The notes: generated by a model from the sequence alone, not told the origin. DNA of 26,124 bases from Acidobacteriota bacterium (GCA_021799405.1 JAJZAL010000049.1:1-26124), one strand, 5' to 3'. Shown: positions 15,242-23,774, counted from the stretch's first letter. A program made the numbers and translations.

Positions 15242-16864
15242 TCACTTCGGCAACTCTGCTTCGAGCGGCCCTAGTGTGGGGCGACCGGCGATCTTCCTGC
15301 CATCGACAAACAACATCAGCCCACGCCCACGTTTGTAGTGCTTGCCGGTCTGGTCATATACGATCGCGAGCATGTGGCCGTGATAGGGCAGGCCGTCCAC
15401 CGCAAAGTAGCTCCACTCGCCGTCCGGCAGCAGCGGGTGCAAAATCAGCCTGCGGTCGGCGCGCGGCCGCAGCCCGATCAGCCCCGTAATCAGCGGATCG
15501 GCAAATCCTGAGTGGTTGTAATAATTGCCGCGCCCCACCTGCTTATGCTTCGCAATCAGCATTGTCTTGGCGATCCACACATCCGTATCCGCGTCCAGAT
15601 CCTCGTCGATCCAGTCAATGACGTGGCCGTTCGGTAACCGCAAATGCTGCGAGAGCACGTAATTGGAAAAGAGCTGGTAGTACTGCTGCCGTCCGATGTA
15701 GGACTGCGGCGCTCCATTCAGCAGATTGGCCAGCGCCAGCAGCGTTTGCGTGGTTGCGTAAGGCCAGGAAGGCCCGTTCCATGTGCATTGGTCACTGGAT
15801 GCAAAACGGAACCGCGGACTGCGCCTCTCGGCGGTTGTAGGCCCATACTTGCCGGCAAAGCCTTCGGGATCGAAGAGCTGCTTCCATGCCACATCGTGGC
15901 TCGCCGGCGGCTTGTAGTACTCCCAGGGAATGTAGCCGATCAGCTCGCGTACACCGGAAAACTTGAGCACGGTGCCAGGATCTTTGAACTTCTTCTCTTT
16001 GCGAATGCCCGAGTCCGCGGCGGGAGAAACCACTTCATAAAACTCGTCCTTTGGGTTCCATAGCTTGGTTTCAATCAGGCGCTCCAGAGTATTCGCCCTG
16101 GCCGCATACTCATTCGCGACCGCAAGCTCCCCGGCGGAACGGGCGAAATTCGCGATCGCCCGCGCATCGCCCACCATATAGCTGTTCAGGGTAGGCCGGT
16201 AGCCATCACCGCTGATCGACTTCTCCATCGCGTCACGCGTATCGATTGACCAGAACAAGCCCACCAGCGGATCGTACTGGTTCGCCATCCACGCCTTGTA
16301 GTTCGCGACCAGTCCCGGCAGCATCTCAGGTCCCAGCCGCGTGTCGCCGGTCGCCAGCATTACGTTGCGCACGCTGGTGGCCAGCGCAAAGCTGTACAAG
16401 CGCGGGCGCGCGCCTGGCGAGATCCAGAATCGCGCATCATCCTCGGCAATCCGCGGATTCCGCAGCCAGCGCGCTTCGCCCAGATGAAATGGGGCCGCAT
16501 CCGGCAGCGCTCCATAAAAACCGTCGGGCGCTTGCGGCTTGGGCAGCCACTCGGTGATCAGGTAGCCCCGCTTGCTCTCCACAACGTGCTTCTGCCATGC
16601 ATACCAACGGAAGTAGTACATCTCCTCAAACTGCTTGTCGGAACTGGAAAAGAACGGAATGTTGGCCGCGAGCCACGGCCACTCGTCGGCAGGTTGATGG
16701 CCGGTAGCCGCCAGTTCATCCGCGGCAAATTGCGTCACATAGTGGTGATAGTCGCCCGCATGGAGCACGGTAAATATGCCGCCTTGCCCACGCCCCTGCG
16801 CAACCAGGAAAGCGGGAAGAAGCACAAGAGCGAACGCAAGCGAACGAAGGGAGCGGATTTGCAT
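15242..16864 (-). CDS. MGH1-like (GH63-clan) (alpha/alpha)6 glycoside hydrolase, secreted
   Basis: About 540 residues from the ATG at 16864, with the signal peptide MQIRSLRSLAFALVLLPAFL cleaved after AQ. The rest is an all-helical toroid resembling the MGH1-like/trehalase-like GH63 clan. Motifs include QFEEMYYFRWYAWQKHV, GYLITEWLP, YDPLVGLFWSIDTRDAMEKS, RPTLNSYMVGDARAI, CTWNGPSWPYATTQTLLALANL and NYYNHSGFADPLITGLIGLRP. Enzymes of this clan are inverting exo-glycosidases. The Asp in SIDTRDAMEKS and the acidic cluster WIDEDLDADTD are candidate catalytic sites, but I cannot fix them. The substrate is not evident; alpha-linked side-chain sugars would fit the locus. An in-frame ATG at 16912 would add 16 residues before the signal peptide. 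Neither start has a strong ribosome binding site. The gene lies 78 bp (or 30 bp) after the alcohol dehydrogenase stop. Confidence 0.8.
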   Translation of the reverse strand: MQIRSLRSLAFALVLLPAFLVAQGRGQGGIFTVLHAGDYHHYVTQFAADELAATGHQPADEWPWLAANIPFFSSSDKQFEEMYYFRWYAWQKHVVESKRGYLITEWLPKPQAPDGFYGALPDAAPFHLGEARWLRNPRIAEDDARFWISPGARPRLYSFALATSVRNVMLATGDTRLGPEMLPGLVANYKAWMANQYDPLVGLFWSIDTRDAMEKSISGDGYRPTLNSYMVGDARAIANFARSAGELAVANEYAARANTLERLIETKLWNPKDEFYEVVSPAADSGIRKEKKFKDPGTVLKFSGVRELIGYIPWEYYKPPASHDVAWKQLFDPEGFAGKYGPTTAERRSPRFRFASSDQCTWNGPSWPYATTQTLLALANLLNGAPQSYIGRQQYYQLFSNYVLSQHLRLPNGHVIDWIDEDLDADTDVWIAKTMLIAKHKQVGRGNYYNHSGFADPLITGLIGLRPRADRRLILHPLLPDGEWSYFAVDGLPYHGHMLAIVYDQTGKHYKRGRGLMLFVDGRKIAGRPTLGPLEAELPK

Positions 16865-16942
16865 GGCGAAGAGAAGTTTATCGGGTGCGCGAGTCGCAGA
16901 CAAGCATTTCATGAAAGTAAACTGCTTGTTATGAAAATTGAT

Positions 16943-18082
16943 TCAATCCTCCCGCCGCCCTACGAACGCGGCCCGATAGATCAGCTCTGCATCCTGCTGC
17001 GTCATCGACCGCACGTTGTTCCGCATCAGGCGGGTGATGGCGAGCCCCTCGGCAGCCAGCGCAGGGATCTCCGATTCCGCAATGCGGAGCGCAGAGAGCC
17101 GCATCTCCAACTGCGTCTCCGCAATCAGCGCCCAAAGCCGCCCAATGCCGGCCGCAGCAGTAGCCTCAGCGGTTGACTGCTGTTCGGCCCCCAGAGCCAA
17201 CGCGACGGCGGCATAGCGGGCAGGCGCCGCCGGCAGGTTGAAGCGCAGCACGTGCGGCAGCAGGATCGCGTTGGCGTGCCCGTGAGGAATATGATGCCGC
17301 GCGCCCAGCGGGTAGCTGAGCGCGTGCACCGCAGCGGTATTCACCGGGCCAAGGCACAGCCCGCCATAAAGGCTGCCGAGCATAAGAGAAGTGCGCGCCT
17401 CGATGTTCTCGGGCTCGCGAACCGCCGTCACCAGGTGGCGGGCAGTGTGCCGGATGCCGTCAAGCGCCCAGGTATCAACAAGCGGGTGCGCGAAATTGTT
17501 GGCATAGGCTTCGATGCAGTGGGTGAGTGCGTCCAGACCCGTCGCCGCCGTTACGGGCGCGGGCAAGGTAACGGTGAGCGCCGGATCGAGAAATGCCGCG
17601 TCCGGCACAAGATGCGCGCTGATCACGGCCTTTTTGCTTTGCGACTCTTCGTCGAGCAGAATGGCATTTGGCGAAACCTCGCTGCCCGTCCCGGAGGTCG
17701 TCGGAATGCAGATCAGCGGCAGATGGCGCCCCGCAAGGTTCCCGATTCCCCAGGCTTCAGCCAACGTCTGCGCTCTGCCACAGAGCGCAGCCACCAGCTT
17801 CGCGGCATCCAGCACGCTGCCGCCGCCGATGCCGACAACCGCATCCGGCCCGTATGCGCGCGCCGCATCGAGAAGCCGGGAAAAGTGCGCAACCGAAGGC
17901 TCGTTGCGAGTGCTCGAATCCACGTGTGCGTTCGGGTGCAAACGCTGCGCATGGCCCGCGCTGCTCTGCGCTGCCACGACAAATGGACGTCTGATTCCGA
18001 GTGCACGCAGATACTCGCCAGCACTGGAGAGCGCATCTATGCCAAAGACGAGTTTAGGAACCTGATGGATGGTGAGAGGCAA
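16943..18082 (-). CDS. Iron-containing alcohol dehydrogenase, TTG start
   Basis: About 379 residues, the normal length for the iron-dependent dehydrogenase family that includes lactaldehyde reductase and maleylacetate reductase. The Rossmann part shows the GGGSVLDAAK nucleotide-binding motif and IPTTSGTGSEVSPNAI. Candidate metal ligands are the Asp in DAAFLDPALT, the His in DALTHCIEAY and the His residues in HHIPHGHANAILLPH. The open frame extends upstream to 18259 only by running antisense-like through the aldolase coding region, so that part is not real. Between the aldolase stop (18118) and the first conserved residues there is no ATG or GTG. The TTG at 18082 has GGAG seven bases upstream and gives MPLTIHQVPKLVFG, so I choose it. 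Pairing with the aldolase suggests it reduces the aldehyde released by aldol cleavage, for example lactaldehyde if rhamnose is the source. That is inference. Confidence 0.87.
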   Translation of the reverse strand: MPLTIHQVPKLVFGIDALSSAGEYLRALGIRRPFVVAAQSSAGHAQRLHPNAHVDSSTRNEPSVAHFSRLLDAARAYGPDAVVGIGGGSVLDAAKLVAALCGRAQTLAEAWGIGNLAGRHLPLICIPTTSGTGSEVSPNAILLDEESQSKKAVISAHLVPDAAFLDPALTVTLPAPVTAATGLDALTHCIEAYANNFAHPLVDTWALDGIRHTARHLVTAVREPENIEARTSLMLGSLYGGLCLGPVNTAAVHALSYPLGARHHIPHGHANAILLPHVLRFNLPAAPARYAAVALALGAEQQSTAEATAAAGIGRLWALIAETQLEMRLSALRIAESEIPALAAEGLAITRLMRNNVRSMTQQDAELIYRAAFVGRRED

Positions 18083-18117
18083 GGTTTCGCTCCGGTCGCC
18101 GGCTGGCGAAGGCTTTT

Positions 18118-18954
18118 TCAGCGCTGGCTGACCAGGTGCGAGCCGTCGCCATCGTCCGCAACAGACGGCGCGCCCGCGGCCTTGCTCTCCATGATCCTGC
18201 GCGCCTCGCCCAGCACGTCGCCTGCGGCCTGCTTCAGGCACGCGATATCGTTGGTGCAAAAGAGCAGGTCAATATCGAGGCCCAGCCAGAAGGCGTAGTC
18301 TTTCGGCCCGCAGGCGGTGGCCACGCATTTTCCGTTGGCACGCGCTGCCTTGACGATCTTCGCTTCAGCGGCGTGAACAATAGGGTGGCCGGTTTGCGAC
18401 GGCACGCCGAGGCTGGCGGCCAGGTCCGCGGGGCCGATGAACAGGTCCACATCCGGAACAGCGGCCAGTTCCTCCACGCGATTCAACGCGGCTTCCGTCT
18501 CGATCTGCGCCATGAGGCAAAGGTCGGTGTTGAGGCTCCGCTGCTGATCGACCACGGCGCCCGGAATTCCGTAGTGAATCGCGCGCGAAACAGAAAAGAA
18601 GCCGCGATTCCCTTCGGGCGCAAAGCGGGCATATGAGCGCAGTTCCTGCATCTGCTCAGGATGCTCGATCATAGGAACATCGAGGATATCCGGGCCGCAC
18701 TCCGCCGCCTTGAGCACATTTGCGCGTTGTACATCAGGAATGCGAATCATGGTCAGCATGCCCGTACCCGCTGCCATCCGGCAAAGGTCCGCAGCTTCCG
18801 CAAACGAAATATGCCCATGCTCCATCTCAATCCAGATGGCCTGGTAGCCGAGGCGAGCACAGATCTCCAGAAAGACAGGATCATAAAAATAAACGGCTGC
18901 ACCAAGAAGAGTCTTGCCGCCATTATCGTGTACTGCCTGCCGTAAACGATTCAT
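18118..18954 (-). CDS. HpcH/HpaI-family class II aldolase (2-keto-3-deoxy acid type)
   Basis: About 278 residues. The phosphoenolpyruvate/pyruvate-like TIM barrel carries the class II aldolase signatures: catalytic His in WIEMEHGHISF, Arg in MIRIPD, metal-binding Glu in LMAQIETEAAL and Asp in FIGPADLAASLG. Family enzymes split 2-keto-3-deoxy acids to pyruvate and an aldehyde: 2-keto-3-deoxy-L-rhamnonate gives L-lactaldehyde and 4-hydroxy-2-oxoheptanedioate gives succinic semialdehyde. Which one applies here cannot be decided by eye. In a rhamnogalacturonan locus the rhamnonate-type reaction is attractive. The ATG at 18954 has GGGAG seven bases upstream and overlaps the symporter stop as ATGA, so the longer frame to 19017 is rejected. 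The iron alcohol dehydrogenase starts 35 bp downstream. Confidence 0.88.
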   Translation of the reverse strand: MNRLRQAVHDNGGKTLLGAAVYFYDPVFLEICARLGYQAIWIEMEHGHISFAEAADLCRMAAGTGMLTMIRIPDVQRANVLKAAECGPDILDVPMIEHPEQMQELRSYARFAPEGNRGFFSVSRAIHYGIPGAVVDQQRSLNTDLCLMAQIETEAALNRVEELAAVPDVDLFIGPADLAASLGVPSQTGHPIVHAAEAKIVKAARANGKCVATACGPKDYAFWLGLDIDLLFCTNDIACLKQAAGDVLGEARRIMESKAAGAPSVADDGDGSHLVSQR

Positions 18955-20510
18955 CGAATATCTCCCAACTGCATGGCTTGAATAGGGGGTGACTTGCGGC
19001 CCGCAAGCCAGTCCCACAAAGTGTGGCGCGAAGATGCGCTGGCCGGCGCGGGGAAAAGAGCCGCGCCAAGAAGTCCGGCAGCCAGCAGCAAGAGATTGCC
19101 CACGGCGCCGATCGTGTACTCATTCCAGGGATAGTTGCAGCCGCCAAGGTTCAGGATCTTGCCGCCGTTGGCGGTAAGGGTGGCGTAAGTAGTAAACAGC
19201 AGATTTGCGGCAATGCCCGTCCAGGCCGCCGCCCGGCCCGCGCGCCGCGAAAGAAACGCAAGCAGAAACAGACCGGCCAATCCGCCGGCCACGATCGCTG
19301 TGGCCGTGTAGTAGAGCGCCAGCGCCGAGCCGTGTGTGCTGGAAAGACGCAACGCAACGGCGATGGCAAGCGCTCCGGAGAGCACAATCGACGCCTTGCC
19401 GAAGCGCAGCCGCTGCGCGTCTGTATTCCGCGGAAAAAAATGCGCATAAAAATCTTCTGTCAGAATCAGACCCAGGCAGTTCAGATCCGAGGCGAGCATC
19501 GACATCGCGGCGCCGAAGAGCGCCGCCAGAAACAATCCCCCAACGCCCATCGGCATCTGCGTCACCATGTAATACGGAAAGACCTGGTCCGCGCGGGTAA
19601 TCGCGACCGGAAGGACTCCGTAGCCCAGTTTGTAGAACGCCCATAGCAGCGAACCGATCAGCATAAACGCAGTCCACACCGGCAGGCATAACCATGCGCC
19701 CATGGCGATGCCGCTCAGCGCGCTGCGGTCAGACTTCGCAGCCAGATATCGCTGCACTACGGTCTGATCCGCGGTGTACTTTTGCAGATAAAAGAAGAGG
19801 CCGTAGAGAGCCAGCGTCCAGAACGTCGGCCTGGTCAGGTTGAAGTCGAGGCTGCCCAGCCGCGTCTTGTGATGCATCGCAATCAAATGAAACATCGCGC
19901 CGGGCCCCGCATGCGGTGCGAAGAGCAGCAGCGCCAGGGTAACTGCGATGCCGATCCACAGCAGGAATCCCTGCGCCACATCAGTCCAGATCACAGCCTT
20001 CAGCCCGCCGATGAACGTGTAAAAAACGGCAATCGCTCCCAGGCCGATGATCAGCGGCGCGATCCGCCAGCCGGCAACCTCAGAAACTGAAAGCGCCAGC
20101 AGGTAAAAGACAAACCCCATCTTGGCAAAGTGTCCGGTGGCAAAGGCAAACGAAGCGTACATCCGCGCCCACGGTCCAAAGCGCTTGCCGAAGTACTCAT
20201 ATACCGACATGGAAACCACGTGCCGGAAGAACGGCACCACCACCGGGCCAATCGCCACGATCACAACGACGAACAGGATGCCGGGCACCAGCAGCGTCCA
20301 GTCTCCCGCATAGGCCGCGCCGGGATAGGCGATGAATGTCACACTGGTAATGATCGTCGCCAGGAGCGACAGGCCCACAGCCCACCCGGGAACCGAGCGG
20401 CTGGCTACAAAATAGGCATCCGTCGTCTTTTGCCGTCCTGAAAAGTAAACTCCGATCGCAACCAGGATCAGCACATACGCGGAGAGGACGAGCATATCGA
20501 TGGTGTGCAT
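18951..20510 (-). CDS. Sodium:solute symporter (SSS family)
   Basis: Inner-membrane Na+-coupled transporter of about 519 residues with roughly 13 hydrophobic helices, the usual size for the SSS family. The first helix is MLVLSAYVLILVAIGVYFSG, followed by the family-typical KTTDAYFVASRSVPGWAVGLS and LLATIITSVTFIAYPGAAYA. Further family features are SVYEYFGKRFG, FIGGLKAVIWTDVAQGF, QRYLAAKSDRSA and GLFLAALFGAAMSMLASDLNCLG. It is the first gene of the long operon and probably imports the sugar or sugar acid metabolised by the next two genes; the substrate is inferred from context only. The reading frame is open to 20636, but the extra N-terminus is not hydrophobic. The ATG at 20510 has GGGAGG 11 bases upstream and starts right before the first helix, so I prefer it. 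Its stop overlaps the aldolase start as ATGA. Confidence 0.9.
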   Translation of the reverse strand: MHTIDMLVLSAYVLILVAIGVYFSGRQKTTDAYFVASRSVPGWAVGLSLLATIITSVTFIAYPGAAYAGDWTLLVPGILFVVVIVAIGPVVVPFFRHVVSMSVYEYFGKRFGPWARMYASFAFATGHFAKMGFVFYLLALSVSEVAGWRIAPLIIGLGAIAVFYTFIGGLKAVIWTDVAQGFLLWIGIAVTLALLLFAPHAGPGAMFHLIAMHHKTRLGSLDFNLTRPTFWTLALYGLFFYLQKYTADQTVVQRYLAAKSDRSALSGIAMGAWLCLPVWTAFMLIGSLLWAFYKLGYGVLPVAITRADQVFPYYMVTQMPMGVGGLFLAALFGAAMSMLASDLNCLGLILTEDFYAHFFPRNTDAQRLRFGKASIVLSGALAIAVALRLSSTHGSALALYYTATAIVAGGLAGLFLLAFLSRRAGRAAAWTGIAANLLFTTYATLTANGGKILNLGGCNYPWNEYTIGAVGNLLLLAAGLLGAALFPAPASASSRHTLWDWLAGRKSPPIQAMQLGDIR

Positions 20511-20708
20511 CTCAGCGATCGCCTCCCACCAGCGCATAGCGTCCAACCGCGTCAGCCGCGGATCCTTCCGGCACGGTCCGACCACAGAAACCGTAGAAAC
20601 TGGCGCAATCGGCTGCAAAAGCTGAAAGAACATCAACCATCAGGACCGCGGTTGCAGTCTGGGTCCGGTCCGGGATGGCGCTGAATTCAGGCATCGCACA
20701 AAATACAC

Positions 20709-20737
20709 TTTATTTTCGAGAGTATACATTTATTTTC
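20709..20737. repeat. 9-bp direct repeat, 20-bp period, operator candidate
   Basis: Read on the minus strand, GAAAATAAA occurs at 20737-20729 and again at 20717-20709, spaced exactly 20 bp start to start. Each copy is followed by TGTAT, after one extra G in the second copy. The two copies bracket the -10 box TATACT. Two helical turns between copies would place two protein protomers on the same DNA face. Confidence 0.45.
20721..20726 (-). promoter_or_regulatory. -10 box of the symporter operon
   Basis: Minus-strand TATACT matches TATAAT at 5 of 6 positions and predicts a start near 20714, with a leader of about 204 nt to the ATG at 20510. No good -35 hexamer lies 16-18 bp upstream, so activator help or control through the flanking direct repeats is likely. 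Confidence 0.4.
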
Positions 20738-21252
20738 TAATATGCGCCTCCTGGTTGCGGATGTAGATTATTTTTTCCCGCGATTTGCGCAAACGCGAAG
20801 ATTTAGCATTCGTGCCACCACGGGAGAAGGTGCGCATCCGCATCCCGCTCAAACTCAAAATTGAAAATTAGACAATAAGAATCTGCGAGTTGCGGTGAAA
20901 TTGCGTTGAAGATTGCTGTCTTCTAGGACGGTTCAGCTCGGTCTTTTGTTCCCGGGTACGAAGATGAAAATTCGTATTCCACGCTGCTGAAGAGCGAGTA
21001 TTTCCACATCTCACCAACCAATCCATAGAAAAAACGGCTCTGCTTGTGATCTCATCTGATGGAAGAATCGCATCGTGGCCCTTGAAATATTCCGACATGC
21101 GGACCCGATGTGATGCGAGGCGTGATCGTCTTACGGCAATCGAGCGTCAGGATCCGATCCTTTGAGCCAGGCCTAGCTCTCGTTCTGTGCCATCGTGCGG
21201 TAACTGTCTTTCCGTGCGAGCTGCGCTTCTGTTTAGCGCCTCTTGATTCAGT

Positions 21253-22455
21253 TCAGTGCCCGCCATGGCCGACGCTCTCCATCTCCGTGCTCGCCAGCAG
21301 AAACACACCCACTCCCTTCGGATCATTGGTCACCGTTCTCTCGCCGATGTAATATGCATAACTCCCGTCGCGGTAAGGGTCGCCGCCAAGCCCCGCGCTC
21401 TTCACCGTTCCACTCAGCGACACTTCATTTCCGGGGCCACTCCTTACGAAATGGCTGAGAATGCCCGCATATCCACGTTTCGCATTGGCAAGATAGCTTC
21501 GCGGAAGATAGCCAAGGCGCACACCCTTGGCCAAGGCGTAGACAAACATGCAGGCAGCCGACGACTCCAGGTAGTTGCCCTTTTCGCCGGCTTTATCGAG
21601 CACCTGATACCAGAGCCCGCTCCGCGCGTCCTGATAACGCGCTACTGCGGATGCCAACTGCTGAAATTGAGTAAGTAGCTCCTTCCGTCCAGGGTCTCCG
21701 GGAGGGTAGTAAGGCAGCGTATCGACCAGCGCCATCATGTACCAGCCCATGCCTCTGGCCCAGAACTGCGAGGAATCGCCGGTAACCCGGTTCGCCCAAC
21801 GCTCCTTCTTTGACTCATCCCAGCCGTGGTAGAGCAAGCCGGTCTTTGGATCATGCGCGTGTTCGTACATCAACACAAACTGTCGTGTGATGTTGCTGAA
21901 TGCTTCAGGATGGCGGAACTCTGAGGCGTATTCAGCATAGAAAGGTTCCGCCATGTACAGCCCGTCGAGCCACATCTGGTTTGGATAGCGCTGCTTGTGC
22001 CAGAATCCGCCGGAAGGCGTGCGCGGCTGCTGCTGAAGCTGCTGATAGAGAAACGCGGCGGCTTTCTTATATCGCTGTTCATGCGTGACGCGGTAGAGCA
22101 GAAAGAGCTGGCGGCCCAACAGAATATTGTCGAGTTCGTGTTCTTGCGGATTCAACGTCGGAATGGAACCATCAGCATTCACAAGCTGATCCACTGAACT
22201 ACTTATGTAGTTGAAGTAGCGCGGATCGGATGTCTTCGACCACACGGCGTCCATGCCTTCGAGCAATGTTCCCAGCTCGTAGTTCCACGCCCAGCGATGT
22301 CCGGCGGGGGCAAAGCGCCCGTTTGGCCAGCGTGCTATCGCCGCGTCGGCCATGCGCTGCGACCAAGCGTGCCTTTGCGCATGAGCATTTGCAAAAGCAC
22401 CGGCCATCCATGCGGTCAACAGCAAGGCCCAGACAATGCTTCGTTGATTCTTCAT
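21253..22455 (-). CDS. GH105 unsaturated rhamnogalacturonyl hydrolase, secreted
   Basis: 400 residues. A signal peptide (SIVWALLLTAWMAGAFANAHA) is followed by the (alpha/alpha)6 barrel of family GH105 (YteR/RhiN type). Key motifs are RWAWNYELGTLLEGMDAV, HELDNILLGRQLF, the catalytic Asp164 in QMWLDGLYMAEPF, FWARGMGWYMMALVDTL and a C-terminal GTVKSAGLGG. The family cleaves the unsaturated uronic acid left by lyases from the non-reducing end of rhamnogalacturonan or pectin oligosaccharides. It works downstream of the lyase encoded just before it. The ATG overlaps the lyase stop as ATGA, so the two are almost certainly co-transcribed and translationally coupled. Many GH105 enzymes are cytoplasmic, whereas this one carries an export signal, implying periplasmic or outer processing of lyase products. 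Confidence 0.9.
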   Translation of the reverse strand: MKNQRSIVWALLLTAWMAGAFANAHAQRHAWSQRMADAAIARWPNGRFAPAGHRWAWNYELGTLLEGMDAVWSKTSDPRYFNYISSSVDQLVNADGSIPTLNPQEHELDNILLGRQLFLLYRVTHEQRYKKAAAFLYQQLQQQPRTPSGGFWHKQRYPNQMWLDGLYMAEPFYAEYASEFRHPEAFSNITRQFVLMYEHAHDPKTGLLYHGWDESKKERWANRVTGDSSQFWARGMGWYMMALVDTLPYYPPGDPGRKELLTQFQQLASAVARYQDARSGLWYQVLDKAGEKGNYLESSAACMFVYALAKGVRLGYLPRSYLANAKRGYAGILSHFVRSGPGNEVSLSGTVKSAGLGGDPYRDGSYAYYIGERTVTNDPKGVGVFLLASTEMESVGHGGH

Positions 22456-23774
22456 TTCGTCTCCGGATGTTCCTCACTCCACGTCTTGAAGCGGTCGAGC
22501 GCGCGCTCGGGGCTGACGTCGTACCAGTTGTAGCCGTTCCGCCGTTCTCTGGACAACTCATTCACATTGTCGTGGATCGACTTGTCACGATCTCCAAAGA
22601 TCGGCCTGTCAGTGCCGATCTGGTAATAGCGCGACCAGATGGGACCCGCGCCAGGGCTGGCGGCCAGCTCGCGCCCGCCAGGCGTGCGTTCCCATCTCTC
22701 GCCATAGACGGCCGTCTTCCTGAACCATGCCGCGGCGGCGCGCACGGCGCGTTGTTCCGCGGCCGTTGGACGCGGCAGATCATTTATCAACAGCAGCATC
22801 ACGCTCACGCTCTCGCCGCTGCACTCCGCCGGCAGCTCATAGTTGCGGGCCGACTCCGGTTGCAGCGTGAGCGGATCATCCTGCTGCGGCCATACCGTAA
22901 GCACTCCGTTACTCACAATCTGTGTGGCCAGGATGCAGCGGATGCCGCGTGCGAAGCTGGACGCCGCGCGGGTCCGAACGCTCGCGGGAACAAAGGCAAA
23001 TTCCGCATTGCCTTCCGCTACGTTGTGCATCAGTTCCATCACGTGCGTCATGGCTCCGTCATTGTAGGTAATGGCATCATGGTAGTTGCCTTCGAGCGGC
23101 CACACCTGTGGCCATCCGCCATTCGGAAACTGTGCCTCGAAGAGGTAATTCATTCCGCGCAGAAAGGCCGCGCGATAGGCCCCAGCATGCTGAACCCCGA
23201 CCGCCGCAATCACCCTGGCAAGAAAGTTAAGCTGCGTCGTTGTGGCGTCGTTGTCGATGGTGCCAATGTAGTTCCAGTCAGGATCGTGCGGCGTGTCAAA
23301 GTCGCCGGGCGCAAGAAATCCCGATACGTTGTTGGGGCCGTACCTCTCGCCCGGGTGGCGCGGCTCCTCACTCATATTCAAATTCTTGCCCCAGCCGCCC
23401 GCAGGCGTTTGGAACGACACCACCACATCCGCGATGCGCCGTGCGTCCTCACTCGCGTACCATGAGGTATCTTGATCAAGCGGCACGCTCCGCGCCGCGA
23501 ATCCATGCGGCGGATCGGTGGGCGTCCGGATTCTGGCCCGCTTCAACTCCGCCTGAAATGCGGCCCTGTCTGCATCACGCTGCTTTTGCGAACGCTCCAG
23601 GTAGGCAAGCCACGCACCGCGCTGCGCAGTAGGCAATTGTTCAACGCGCATCCGAGTCAGCGATTGTGCTGGCGGATTGGTTCCGATAACCGCAGCCGCA
23701 AGCATCGCGGCTCCCGCAGACAAGACAAGGGCTATCGTGATTGCGAACAACATTCTCCTGATTTCCTTAGTCAT
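22452..23774 (-). CDS. Pectate lyase, PL10 (PelA-like), secreted
   Basis: 440 residues, with an N-terminal hydrophobic export segment (MLFAITIALVLSAGAAMLAAAVIG). A roughly 65-residue linker or helical region precedes the PL10 catalytic domain. Family motifs are VSFQTPAGGWGKNLNMS, TIDNDATTTQLNFLARV, FPNGGWPQVWPL, YHDAITYNDGAMTHVMELM and the segment PIWSRYYQIGTDRPIFGDRD, whose Arg382 corresponds to the catalytic-base arginine of PL10 lyases. It cleaves polygalacturonate by beta-elimination, making unsaturated oligogalacturonides. The first ATG at 23774 is used here. A second ATG at 23753 has AGGAG only one base upstream and would start directly at the hydrophobic segment. An inverted repeat TGAAA-N4-TTTCA lies 23 bp upstream. 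Confidence 0.9.
   Translation of the reverse strand: MTKEIRRMLFAITIALVLSAGAAMLAAAVIGTNPPAQSLTRMRVEQLPTAQRGAWLAYLERSQKQRDADRAAFQAELKRARIRTPTDPPHGFAARSVPLDQDTSWYASEDARRIADVVVSFQTPAGGWGKNLNMSEEPRHPGERYGPNNVSGFLAPGDFDTPHDPDWNYIGTIDNDATTTQLNFLARVIAAVGVQHAGAYRAAFLRGMNYLFEAQFPNGGWPQVWPLEGNYHDAITYNDGAMTHVMELMHNVAEGNAEFAFVPASVRTRAASSFARGIRCILATQIVSNGVLTVWPQQDDPLTLQPESARNYELPAECSGESVSVMLLLINDLPRPTAAEQRAVRAAAAWFRKTAVYGERWERTPGGRELAASPGAGPIWSRYYQIGTDRPIFGDRDKSIHDNVNELSRERRNGYNWYDVSPERALDRFKTWSEEHPETK

Larger units (their letters stand above)
20511..21252. other. 742-bp interval between two minus-strand operons
   Basis: This stretch separates the GH105 stop from the symporter start. It contains the symporter operon promoter candidate and its direct repeats (20709-20737). 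A few small inverted repeats also occur: AGGATC-C-GATCCT at 21149-21161, an imperfect 16-bp palindrome at 21164-21179, and a weak 5-bp stem at about 21224-21240 just past the GH105 stop. The open frames at 20868-21098 (minus) and 21110-21352 (plus) show no domain or ribosome binding site and I do not call them. I see no clear rho-independent terminator. Confidence 0.5.

Noticed and set aside
17252..18298. 348-codon plus-strand frame opposite the alcohol dehydrogenase and aldolase
   Set aside because: Arg-rich product without a domain, antisense to two clearly conserved enzymes.
20868..21098. 76-codon minus-strand frame between GH105 and the symporter
   Set aside because: No domain, unusual composition and no ribosome binding site.
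21149..21179. Short palindromes AGGATC-C-GATCCT and a 16-bp imperfect palindrome past the GH105 gene
   Set aside because: Their centres leave too little loop for a terminator, they are not near a promoter, and short dyads occur by chance.
22230..23465. 411-codon plus-strand frame opposite the pectate lyase
   Set aside because: Antisense shadow of a lyase with intact PL10 motifs; no ribosome binding site or domain.
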